DNA of 64,000 nt, taken from NCBI RefSeq assembly GCF_020443705.1, contig NZ_JAIZZK010000003.1, forward strand, positions 124,001 to 188,000, given 5' to 3'. This document shows, in pieces, positions 54,392-62,627 of this stretch (positions are counted from its first letter, which is position 1; the number at the start of each line of letters is the position of its first letter). Origin of the DNA: Clostridium algoriphilum. GTDB taxonomy: Bacteria; Bacillota; Clostridia; Clostridiales; Clostridiaceae. The notes under the pieces were generated by a model, which did no database searches, had not been told where the DNA came from, and saw only the letters and a program-made list of their open reading frames with translations. Position numbers and translations under genes: made by a program.

Positions 54392-55684
54392 TCATAATTG
54401 TATTTTAGGTAGTATGCGATAAACTTCCAATAAAATAATATTAATAGTAAGCCATACTCCACCAAAAATATACCCCGCATAAACATCACTTGGATATTCA
54501 ATTTGAAAGAATATAGGATTTAGACCTGCAACTATACAAATAAATAAAGTTATAACTAGGACCGCAGTTTTAGCCCAAGCTTTCTTTACATGGCGTACTA
54601 TTAGGTAAACAAAGAAACCATATGCAACAATTGCCATTAAAGATTGGTTGCTTGGAAAAGTATATTGATTATTACTTATTAGTCTTATTGAAGAAGGTCC
54701 TAAACGCCTAAAAATATGCCTTAGTACATATTGTAAAATTTCCCCACCACCAATTACAATAAACAGAAACTGAATTTCAAGAATTCGATTTGTATTTCTT
54801 CCTATAATCCATATAAACATGAAAATAGTTAATGCTACCAATACCTTAATTGATGTTAATAATTCAAACAAACCAATCAACATTGACCATTTAGAATTGA
54901 AAATTGCTTTTACTAAATAAGATACAACAATATCAAATTGATCAAATTCATGTGCCAAATAATCTTGTATTACACCAATTACAAGAACGAAAAGCCCAAA
55001 AAAAGCAACTGCTACAGCAGCTATAGCGACTTTCATTTTTCCCATAGAATGAAATATAATTATAGTTCTATTTAAAATTTTATATGTGTTTTCTATTATA
55101 AGTGTCTTATGATTTCTATAAAAATAGATGATAATTAAAATTAAAGATATAATCAAACTACCAACAATAAAATATTTTGAAATATAACTATGAAATTTAT
55201 CCCAGTTTGGTCCAAGAACCTTACCTAATGAAATAAAAGTAGCAGTCCACATCAACGCTCCAAAATATGCATTTAAAGCAAATCTTTTGTACGAAATTTT
55301 CGTTATACCTGAAAAATACCCCGTAATATGTCTAACTCCAGGAATAAAATATGCTAAAATTAATAATTTATTTCCAGATGCATTAAACCACTCTGATGTT
55401 TTTTTAATTTTAGCAGGTCCAAGATGAATGTATGGGCCATATTTTTCAAAAAATTTCGCACCCAATTTTGTACCAACTAAATAGGATATTGTAATGCCTA
55501 ATATTACTCCCCCAGTAGCTATAAAAATGCTTAAAATCCAATTCATTTTAGATTGATAAACAAGAAAACCACAGTATGTCATCATTAACTCACCAGGTAG
55601 AGGAAATGCAATCAATTCAAGCACTAAAGCACTAAACAAAATGATATACCCATAATTATTAATTAATCCTATTACAGAATGCAA
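54392..55684 (-). CDS. DedA-family protein fused to a degenerate PAP2 domain
   Basis: A TTG start follows GGTGGTGAT. Residues about 1-200 are a DedA (SNARE-associated/VTT) domain: FPLPGELMM, then FIPGVRHITGYFSGI, the motif with the conserved arginine. DedA proteins of the UptA type flip undecaprenyl phosphate. Residues about 220-430 are a PAP2 domain by layout (YTFPSNQSLM, IEYPSDVYAGY), but its catalytic motifs are changed: PSGH reads PSNQ, and SRxxxxxH reads NPIFFQIE. The domain should be catalytically dead. An intact PAP2 phosphatase is encoded just upstream in the same direction. Confidence 0.88.
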   Translation of the reverse strand: MHSVIGLINNYGYIILFSALVLELIAFPLPGELMMTYCGFLVYQSKMNWILSIFIATGGVILGITISYLVGTKLGAKFFEKYGPYIHLGPAKIKKTSEWFNASGNKLLILAYFIPGVRHITGYFSGITKISYKRFALNAYFGALMWTATFISLGKVLGPNWDKFHSYISKYFIVGSLIISLILIIIYFYRNHKTLIIENTYKILNRTIIIFHSMGKMKVAIAAVAVAFFGLFVLVIGVIQDYLAHEFDQFDIVVSYLVKAIFNSKWSMLIGLFELLTSIKVLVALTIFMFIWIIGRNTNRILEIQFLFIVIGGGEILQYVLRHIFRRLGPSSIRLISNNQYTFPSNQSLMAIVAYGFFVYLIVRHVKKAWAKTAVLVITLFICIVAGLNPIFFQIEYPSDVYAGYIFGGVWLTINIILLEVYRILPKIQL

Positions 55685-55785
55685 AATATCACCACCTATC
55701 TTTAATATTTATTAACAGCTTTTAACGAATATATAACAATCCATAATTTTATAATTCCCTCGATATAATACATATATAAATACTA

Positions 55786-56328
55786 TTAAATCCTATTAAG
55801 ATTTTCCATTTTATTAAATAAGCAAATTATTATTCCACTGCATATAAGCCCTAAAACTACACCGCCTAAAATATCTGTAGGATAATGTACATATAAATAT
55901 AATCTTGAAAAAGCTATTAAAGACGCTAACCCTAAAAATTCAAGTGCATAATGTTTAATATATTTTGCTAATATTCCTGCAACTGCAAAAGAAGAAGTGG
56001 TGTGCCCTGACGGGAATGAATAGGATAAGGGCTTTTCAATTAAAAGGTTAACTACTGGTATATCTGCCGATGGCCTTATCCTCTCAACTACATGTTTTAA
56101 TATTCCCTCTCCTAAAATTGTGCTTAATATTAAAGCTGCTAAAGCCATAAATCCTATTTTTCTATAATTTTTGCTAAACATAAGTAGCACCGCTATCATA
56201 ATCCATATCATACCTTGATTACCTAAATATGTTGATAAAACCATAACTTTATCCATAATAGGTCCATGCATATTATTTTTTACATACAATAATATTAAAC
56301 TATCAAATTTCTGTACTAAGAATATCAT
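55786..56328 (-). CDS. PAP2-family phosphatase (BcrC-like)
   Basis: ATG 56328 is favoured, nine bases after GAGGGG. The 180-residue membrane protein has all three PAP2 motifs intact: KHVVERIRPSAD, YSFPSGHTTS and SRLYLYVHYPTD. It should dephosphorylate undecaprenyl pyrophosphate or another lipid phosphate on the outer face, as BcrC does. It lies about 100 bases before the DedA-PAP2 fusion in the same direction and may be co-transcribed with it. Confidence 0.9.
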   Translation of the reverse strand: MIFLVQKFDSLILLYVKNNMHGPIMDKVMVLSTYLGNQGMIWIMIAVLLMFSKNYRKIGFMALAALILSTILGEGILKHVVERIRPSADIPVVNLLIEKPLSYSFPSGHTTSSFAVAGILAKYIKHYALEFLGLASLIAFSRLYLYVHYPTDILGGVVLGLICSGIIICLFNKMENLNRI

Positions 56329-56486
56329 TTCTATTATTCCCCTCATTTCTTTTATAATCACTAAAACATCATTATGGATTACCAAAGAAGTAACCAACAA
56401 TCATATTTATTTATAAATCTCTTAATATTTAATATTATATATTTGTAAGATTAAAAACAGATTAAGAAAGTATTAGATTTAACTTA

Positions 56487-56741
56487 TTATAGTGACAAAT
56501 AAAAAAAGCACCTACATAACAGATAAATCTGAAATATAATGTCCAGGTTATGAGTGCACATAATTAAAGTTTTGCCTGCATTATTAAGTTCTACTATTAG
56601 GTTGATTAGCCATCTTTGAGTTCTGGGATCTAAGCCGTTAGTGGGTTCATCCAAAATTAAGACTTCAGGATTTATTGATAATACTGAGGCAATAGCTACC
56701 AAAGGTATGGTTTTTAGGTGTAATACTTTGTGTTCTGGCAT
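56487..56741 (-). pseudogene. ABC transporter ATPase fragment (CbiO/EcfA-like)
   Basis: About 50 residues match the end of an energy-coupling ABC ATPase: VAIASVLSINPEVLILDEPTN (Walker B) and ...LIMCTHNLDII (H-loop). The Walker A and signature parts are missing. Directly after HNLDII a shift of one base would continue as SDLSV, so a frameshift is also present. It is a decayed remnant and has no promoter or ribosome binding site of its own. Confidence 0.8.
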
Positions 56742-57141
56742 CTTTTGGAGGTGATATCATTCTTGGATAACGAAAAATAATGAAACTAAGAGAAGTTTCA
56801 TTTGAATATATAAGGTATGTATACTCTTCTTACTGACTTTGGTCTAACATATTTAATGTTATATTTCTTGAGAAGGTTATATAATTTCAACCTATCACTT
56901 GAAGTGATTGCAATTTAACCGTCAACACCAGATGTTAGTTTTCTTTCGTGTTGAAGACCACGTATAAGAAGAGTGCAACACAATATGTATTTACTACATT
57001 ATTTAGATATGACGCATTTCTTATTGTCTCTTTTGAAGGTTTAGTTGCCATGTAACACCATATTAAGTACCCCTAAAAGCCTGAAAAGCAGTAATCATTA
57101 ATTTTCCTTGAGGCGTAACAACCTAAATGATAATAAAACTC
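56742..57141. other. Decayed intergenic region
   Basis: About 400 bases next to the ABC fragment. Short pieces of reading frame exist on the minus strand (for example MATKPSKETIRNASYLNNVV near 57050), but none is long or has a ribosome binding site. It looks like gene remains; I cannot identify them. Confidence 0.4.
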
Positions 57142-57786
57142 CTATTTAAAGCGTTTTTCTAGTTTACTTATATATTTATCATGTACTTTATAAAATATAG
57201 ATACCGTAATTACAGCACCTGTTAGCGCCCAAAGCATATCCCAATGTGTATCCCATTTATCACCTTGAAAACCTATAAAAGCATCTGCTGACTCCCCCAA
57301 TATTGAACATACTCCCCATTCTATTAGTTCATAAAAAGCACTTATTGATAAACAAACACAAATAACTAAAATACCTAATATTATTCCTTTCTTAAGCTTT
57401 AACTTTCGTATTAATATTTCTCTTACAATAAAAGCAAATATAATACCTTGTACTAAGTGTACAATCCTATCATAATGATTTCTACTTAGTCCATATACTT
57501 CTTTTATCCAATTAAACAACGGTACTTCCCCATATGTATAATGTGCTCCAATTAGAATTATGATTATTTGAATTAAATTAAGTATATACACAAAATTTGT
57601 GAATCGAAATTTTTTATAAGTAAATATTAATATTGTAACTCCTATAAAAACTGGAAAAGTCTCTAAAAGCCATACAAGATAACTACTTTTGGTTTTAATA
57701 GCTGATAAAATAAAAACTATAGTGACTAGTATTAATAAAATAATATGTATTCTACTAGGCTTATTATTTTCTTTAATTCCATTCAT
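57142..57786 (-). CDS. DUF2238 (YjdF-like) membrane protein
   Basis: The 214-residue protein has about six membrane helices. It shows the DUF2238 motifs NHYDRIVHLVQG, SAFYELIEWGVCSILG and QGDKWDTHWDMLWALTGA, with many conserved acidic and histidine residues facing one side. The function of the family is unknown; the conserved Asp/His/Glu set suggests metal binding in the membrane. The start follows GGGAG at nine bases. It is monocistronic. Confidence 0.85.
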   Translation of the reverse strand: MNGIKENNKPSRIHIILLILVTIVFILSAIKTKSSYLVWLLETFPVFIGVTILIFTYKKFRFTNFVYILNLIQIIIILIGAHYTYGEVPLFNWIKEVYGLSRNHYDRIVHLVQGIIFAFIVREILIRKLKLKKGIILGILVICVCLSISAFYELIEWGVCSILGESADAFIGFQGDKWDTHWDMLWALTGAVITVSIFYKVHDKYISKLEKRFK

Positions 57787-58099
57787 ACTTTTATACTCCC
57801 ATTTCTACATTATATTATATTGGTTTTCCTATTATATAGGTTTTCCTATTAAATCTATTCTTTATACTTGTATTTTTAAATTATGTGATAAATATCACTG
57901 CTTGTCGTTATCACTAATACATCAAAAAATATATGAGTAGAATATTTATAAATGGGTTAAATTAATATATATAGGTTAAAATGAATAAAATTAAGAAAAT
58001 ACATTTGTATTCAAAGAAATATATATAATCTAAACATAAGATTTCATATATATTCCTGCTACTATCATAATATAAATTTTAATAGGAAGAAGGGTTAAA
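57787..58099. promoter_or_regulatory. Divergent promoter region with sigma-G-like box
   Basis: About 310 bases between the DUF2238 gene and the first DUF3231 gene. A 14-base direct repeat (TATTGGTTTTCCTA/TATAGGTTTTCCTA) lies near 57820-57850. CATAATA near 58066, 34 bases before the start codon, matches the -10 of sporulation sigma-F/G promoters; related boxes stand before the other two DUF3231 genes. The -35 parts are weak. Confidence 0.4.
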
Positions 58100-59107
58100 A
58101 TGACAACCGAAGCAAAAATACAATTAACTTCAACAGAATTAGGTACAATATGGATGACTTATCAATCAACATCAGCATCTTTAGTAATGTTTGATTTATT
58201 CAAGGAAAAGACTATTAATAAAGAGGCCCAAAACATACTTGCTGACTATGTTGTTGAATGTCAAAATATAAAGAATAAAACAGTGGATATATTTAATAAT
58301 GAAGACGCAGTTATCCCAATGGGATTTGAAGAATCAGATATTGTAAGAGAAGCACCTGCTCTATTTGATGACTTTTTTAACATAATGTTTCTTCGCCAAA
58401 TGATGAAATTAAATTTTGGTCATTCTGCTGTGTCTTTAACTATGTCGTATATGAAAGAAGTTAATGATATATTAATGCTAAACTTTGAAGTTGCTAACAA
58501 CTATTATCTTAAGGCAACAAACTTTCTATTAGAAAACGGAGTACTTCCAAAACCACCATATGTAACTATGCCAACAACGGTAGAATTTATTGAAGGCAGA
58601 AATTACATGAGTGGATCTAATCCTTTAGCTGAGAAACGTGCATTAAATACAATTGAAGTTGGTTATATTACTGAATCTATAGAAGATAACATCTTTGGTA
58701 TGCAGATGATGACAGGATTTGCACAAGTTGCAAAAGAAAGTGAAGTTAAAAGATATTTCATAGAAGGTAAAGAATTATCAAAAAAGATTATTACTGAATT
58801 AAGTAAAATATTATTACAAAGTGATATTCAACCTCCGAGTACATGGGCAGGAAAAGCTACAAATTCTACAATACCACCTTTTTCAGATAAACTTATGATG
58901 TATCTAACCAGTATAGTTTCCAGTGCATCAATAGGATACACTGCTTTGGGCACGTCTTTTAGTATGAGAAAAGATTTACATCTTAAACTTGGACGAATGT
59001 CAAAGGATATATTTGATTTTTCAAAAGAGGGTGGAAAAATCATGATTAAACATAAATGGATGGAAGAACCTCCTCAAATGGAAGACAGAAATCAGCTTAC
59101 AAAATAA
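58100..59107 (+). CDS. DUF3231 protein, paralogue 1
   Basis: The 335-residue protein consists of two similar helical halves of about 165 residues, each with the DUF3231 pattern (TSTELGTIWMTYQ near residue 10; TGFAQVAKESEVKRYF near 205). The PPSTW, GTSFSMRKDL and EEPPQMEDRNQL ends are shared with the two paralogues downstream. The family occurs in spore-forming Bacillus and Clostridium and has a ferritin-like helix-bundle appearance; function is unknown. There is no signal peptide. The start follows GAAGAAGGG. Confidence 0.9.
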   Translation: MTTEAKIQLTSTELGTIWMTYQSTSASLVMFDLFKEKTINKEAQNILADYVVECQNIKNKTVDIFNNEDAVIPMGFEESDIVREAPALFDDFFNIMFLRQMMKLNFGHSAVSLTMSYMKEVNDILMLNFEVANNYYLKATNFLLENGVLPKPPYVTMPTTVEFIEGRNYMSGSNPLAEKRALNTIEVGYITESIEDNIFGMQMMTGFAQVAKESEVKRYFIEGKELSKKIITELSKILLQSDIQPPSTWAGKATNSTIPPFSDKLMMYLTSIVSSASIGYTALGTSFSMRKDLHLKLGRMSKDIFDFSKEGGKIMIKHKWMEEPPQMEDRNQLTK

Positions 59108-59111
59108 AGAA

Positions 59112-59156
59112 ATCCATTCAACATAAAATAAGTCTTATCTTGAATGAATTTTTATT
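59112..59156 (+). terminator. Probable terminator
   Basis: CATTCAA...TTGAATGAATTTTT forms an imperfect stem after the DUF3231 stop, followed by five T. Confidence 0.5.
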
Positions 59157-59260
59157 TTCGCGAAATAATAGCTTCAAAATTTAAGAGATATTAAGAGTAT
59201 CGTACGCCTTTTTTTTATGAAATGGATTCATTGCTTAATTTTCAATTCCACGATAAATAT

Positions 59261-59330
59261 AATAATCCCCTAATTTAATTAATACTATAATTTTGATAAA
59301 TTAGGGGATTATTATATTAGGGGATTATTT
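59261..59330. repeat. Strong hairpin with a duplicated 3' arm
   Basis: 17-base perfect arms (59261-59277 and 59297-59313). A second copy of the 3' arm core, TTAGGGGATTATTT, follows at 59318-59331, so two mutually exclusive stems can form. It lies 45 bases before the CBO0543-like gene. Confidence 0.75.
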
Positions 59331-59375
59331 CTGTTAACTATCGTTAATATTCAAGTTAGGTAGGTGGGTGCTTCT

Positions 59376-59882
59376 ATGTATCATATATTTCTTGCAGTTG
59401 TATCTATTGTTATCTGCTACAAGTTCGGGGATTGGAGAAATTGGAGAAAATATTATTCAACAATTTTATTTCTTATTTTGAGTAATGTTGTCTGTATTCT
59501 TTTAACATATAATCATATATTATGGTTGCATGAAACAAAAATATTAAATCACACTTTTTGTGATTTATTTGTTTGTATAACAGTATATCCAAGTATAGTA
59601 ATGCTATTTATCCCTAAATTTCCAAAGAAAATAACGAAAATTATTACTCATATTTCATTTTATGTTGCTATTTTCACTATAGCAGAATTGATTGGTATGA
59701 AATTTGGATATTTTACTCACCATAACGGTTGGAATATATGGTTTTCTATTATATTTAATTATATATTGTTCTCGGTATTATATCTTCATTATAAAAAACC
59801 CTTATATGCTTGGGCTATTGCACTCATAAGTCCTCATATTTTATTTTTTTTAATGAAAATACCATATAATAGCATAAAATAA
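59376..59882 (+). CDS. CBO0543-family membrane protein
   Basis: ATG 59376 is preferred, eight bases after AGGTGGG; GTG 59364 overlaps that site. The 168-residue protein has about five membrane helices and the conserved aromatic pattern of the CBO0543 family (FGDWRNWRKYY, HETKILNHTF, GYFTHHNGWNIWFS). The family is found in spore formers and often near spore-associated genes; its function is unknown. Its position between two DUF3231 genes suggests a shared sporulation context. Confidence 0.8.
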   Translation: MYHIFLAVVSIVICYKFGDWRNWRKYYSTILFLILSNVVCILLTYNHILWLHETKILNHTFCDLFVCITVYPSIVMLFIPKFPKKITKIITHISFYVAIFTIAELIGMKFGYFTHHNGWNIWFSIIFNYILFSVLYLHYKKPLYAWAIALISPHILFFLMKIPYNSIK

Positions 59883-60002
59883 GATGAATTAAAGCATTAT
59901 ATTATTCACAACATAAGTATTTACAAATACAAATTCTCATAAAATATATAATACATTTCTGTTATTTTCATATTATAAATCTAAAAAGAAAGAAGGGTTT
60001 AA

Positions 60003-61028
60003 ATGACAACACAAGCAAAAATACAAGTGACTTCATCTGAATTGGGAACATTATGGATGACCTATATATCAACATCGGGAAGGTTAATAATGTATGATTT
60101 TTTTAGAATTAAAACTATAGATAAAGAGGCTCAAAACATATTAGATTCTTATATTACCGAAGTACAAAATGTTCAAAATAAAATTGTAAATATATTTAAT
60201 AATGAAGGGGCAGTTATTCCAATAGGATTTGATGAGCATGATGAGCATGATGAGATGAAAGGATCATCTACACTATATGATGATTTTTTTCATATAATGT
60301 TTCTTCGCCAAACGATGAAATTAAATTTTGGACATAGTGCTGTATACACATCTATGTCATACATGAAAGAAGTTAATGATGTATTTAAGCTAAACTACGA
60401 TATTTCTAATAAATATTATATGCTCACTACAAACTATCTATTAACAAAAGGAGTGCTCGCAAGGCCACCTGGTGTAACTATGCCAAAGCAAGTAGAATTT
60501 ATTGAAGACAAAAATTACATGAGTGGATTTAATCTTTTTTCTGATAAACGCTCATTAAATACAATTGAGGTTGGTTATATTAACGAAGCTATAGAAGATA
60601 ACATTTGGGTAATGCAGTTGTTGACAGGATTTGCACAAGTTGCAAAAGAAAGTGAAGTTAAAAAATACTTTATAAAAGGTAAAGAATTAGCAAAAAAGAC
60701 TATCTCTGAATTAAGTAGTGTGTTATCACAAAGTGATATTCAGCCTCCCAGTACATGGGTTGGTAAAGTTACAGATTCTATTCAGCCGCCTTTTTCTGAT
60801 AAACTTATGATGTATACAAACAGTTTGATATCAACCACAGCGTTAGGATTCACAGCACTAGGCACATCTTTTAGTATGAGAAATGATTTACCTATTAAAC
60901 TTGGACTTATTTCAAAGGATACATTTGCGTATGCAAAAGAAGGCGCAAAAATAATGATTAAACATAGATGGATGGAAGAGCCTCCTCAAATGGAGGACAG
61001 AAATCAGCTTACAAAAATAAAAGAATAA
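60003..61028 (+). CDS. DUF3231 protein, paralogue 2
   Basis: The 341-residue protein matches paralogue 1 along its whole length, with the same start (MTTQAKIQVTSSELGTLWM) and end (EEPPQMEDRNQLTK). It differs by a small DEHDEHDE insert near residue 80, a short acidic/histidine repeat that could bind metal. The start follows AAAGAAAGAAGGG. A CATATTA box lies in the same position upstream as in the other copies. Confidence 0.9.
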   Translation: MTTQAKIQVTSSELGTLWMTYISTSGRLIMYDFFRIKTIDKEAQNILDSYITEVQNVQNKIVNIFNNEGAVIPIGFDEHDEHDEMKGSSTLYDDFFHIMFLRQTMKLNFGHSAVYTSMSYMKEVNDVFKLNYDISNKYYMLTTNYLLTKGVLARPPGVTMPKQVEFIEDKNYMSGFNLFSDKRSLNTIEVGYINEAIEDNIWVMQLLTGFAQVAKESEVKKYFIKGKELAKKTISELSSVLSQSDIQPPSTWVGKVTDSIQPPFSDKLMMYTNSLISTTALGFTALGTSFSMRNDLPIKLGLISKDTFAYAKEGAKIMIKHRWMEEPPQMEDRNQLTKIKE

Positions 61029-61156
61029 ATATGGTGACTGCTGTGTTTTTCGAATGTAACTCAATTAGTATTAATATTTTAGACACATTTGTATTCATAA
61101 AAACTATATATTACATTATTATCATAATATAGATTTTAATAGAAAGAAGGGCTTAA

Positions 61157-62164
61157 ATGACAACCGAAGCAAAAATACAGTTAACTTCAACAGAATTAGG
61201 TACATTGTGGATGGAATATATTTCACTGTCAGGAAGGATAAGATTTTATGATTCTTTTAAGGATAAAACTATTGATAAAGAGGCTCAATACATATTAACT
61301 ACCGTTGGCACTGAAATGCGAAATATACAAAATGAGATTGTTAGTATATTTAATAATCAAAAGGTAGTTATTCCAATAGGATTTACTGAACAAGATATTG
61401 TAAAGGAAGCACCTCCTCTATTTGATGACCTTTTTAATATAATGTTTCTTCGCTAAATGTCGAAACTTGCTTTTGCGCATAATGCTATATTTTTAGCTAT
61501 GTCATATTCGATAGAAGTTCAAGATGTATTTAAACATCACATAGAAGTTGCTGAAAGATATTATTCTATGACAACAAGCTATCTATCAGGAAAAGGAGTG
61601 CTTGCAAAACCGCCATATGTAACTATGCCAAAACAAGTAGAATTTGTTGAAAATAAGGATTACATGAGTAAACATAACCCTTTTTCTGAAAAACGTTCAT
61701 TAAATACACTTGAGGTTGGTTTTCTTAATGAATCTATTGAAAATAACATTTTCGGTATGCAGTTGATGACAGGATTTGCACAAGTTGCAATGGATAGTAA
61801 AGTTAAAAAATACTTCATAGAAGGTAAAGAATTAACAAAAAAGATTATTTCTAAATTGAGTGGGGTGTTATTACAAAGTGATATTGAGCCTCCGAGTACA
61901 TGGGCAGGTAGAGCTACGAATTCAACTGAGACACCTTTTTCGGATAAACTTATGATGTTTATGACCAATTTATTAACCAACTCAGCACTAAGTTTAAATT
62001 CTTTAGGTTCATCTTTTAGTTTGAGAAGCGATTTACATTCAAAACTTGCACTTGTTGTAAATGATACATTTGATTATTCAAAAAAAGGTGGAAAAATATT
62101 GATTGAACATAAATGGATGGAAGAGCCCCCTCAAATGGAAGACCGAAATCAGCTTACAAAATAA
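61157..62164 (+). pseudogene. DUF3231 protein, paralogue 3, interrupted by TAA
   Basis: The frame encodes a full-length third paralogue (99 + 235 residues) but has TAA at 61454-61456, where paralogues 1 and 2 have CAA (glutamine) in FLRQ. The change is a single C to T. ATG follows immediately (61457) in the same frame, so ribosomes could restart and make the C-terminal DUF3231 half plus part of the first. Otherwise the sequence is undamaged, which points to a recent mutation, a sequencing error, or a real split into two proteins. Confidence 0.8.
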
Positions 62165-62169
62165 AATAA

Positions 62170-62219
62170 GCAAACAACAAATATCGTGAAAGGATAATTT
62201 CACGGCATTTGTTATTTGC
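62170..62219 (+). terminator. Terminator of the DUF3231 cluster
   Basis: A long stem GCAAA-ACAAAT-CGTGAAA / TTTCACG-ATTTGT-TTTGC with small bulges follows the stop. Confidence 0.8.
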
Positions 62220-62266
62220 TCTTATGTAGCCTATAGCATCATTTTCTCTTTTATGTATGTAATAAA

Positions 62267-62293
62267 CCACCATATTATTGCTAATAATGGTGG
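62267..62293 (-). terminator. Probable terminator of the 62358 gene
   Basis: CCACCAT and ATGGTGG with an inner AT-rich extension form a hairpin downstream of the small membrane protein on the minus strand; a short T-rich tract follows. Confidence 0.55.
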
Positions 62294-62357
62294 CTAATTG
62301 AGAATATACACTACTTTTATGCATCCTCCATCACTTTACACATTACATTGTTAACTC

Positions 62358-62570
62358 TTAATCTTTTGCTTTTGATAAGAGGTAGATATTGAATAAACAT
62401 CCTAGTCCAGTAATAGCTCCTGATATGATATATATCAAATTGTTTGTTTTTTTCCATAAGATAATATAACCAATTACTACACAAATTAGTATAATCCACG
62501 ATATAAAAATAACTATGTTACCAATTTTATTATTTAATAAGTTTTTGTTGTTGGTATTTTTATTGGTCAT
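62358..62570 (-). CDS. Small two-helix membrane protein
   Basis: ATG 62570 follows AAAGGATG and is preferred to the longer frame. The 70-residue product has an Asn/Lys-rich start, then two helices (IVIFISWIILICVVIGYIIL and IIYIISGAITGLGCLFNIYL) joined by KKTNN. No family is recognised. It follows the MutS2-like gene by about 60 bases in the same direction and may be read from the same transcript. Confidence 0.55.
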   Translation of the reverse strand: MTNKNTNNKNLLNNKIGNIVIFISWIILICVVIGYIILWKKTNNLIYIISGAITGLGCLFNIYLLSKAKD

Positions 62571-62627
62571 GACTTCATCCTTTCTTGAATATACAATTAA
62601 TTTCCCCAGATGGCACATTAACTTATT

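Noticed and set aside
56742-57141. Transposase remnant
   Set aside because: Short frame pieces were examined, but no transposase motif or terminal inverted repeat could be recognised.
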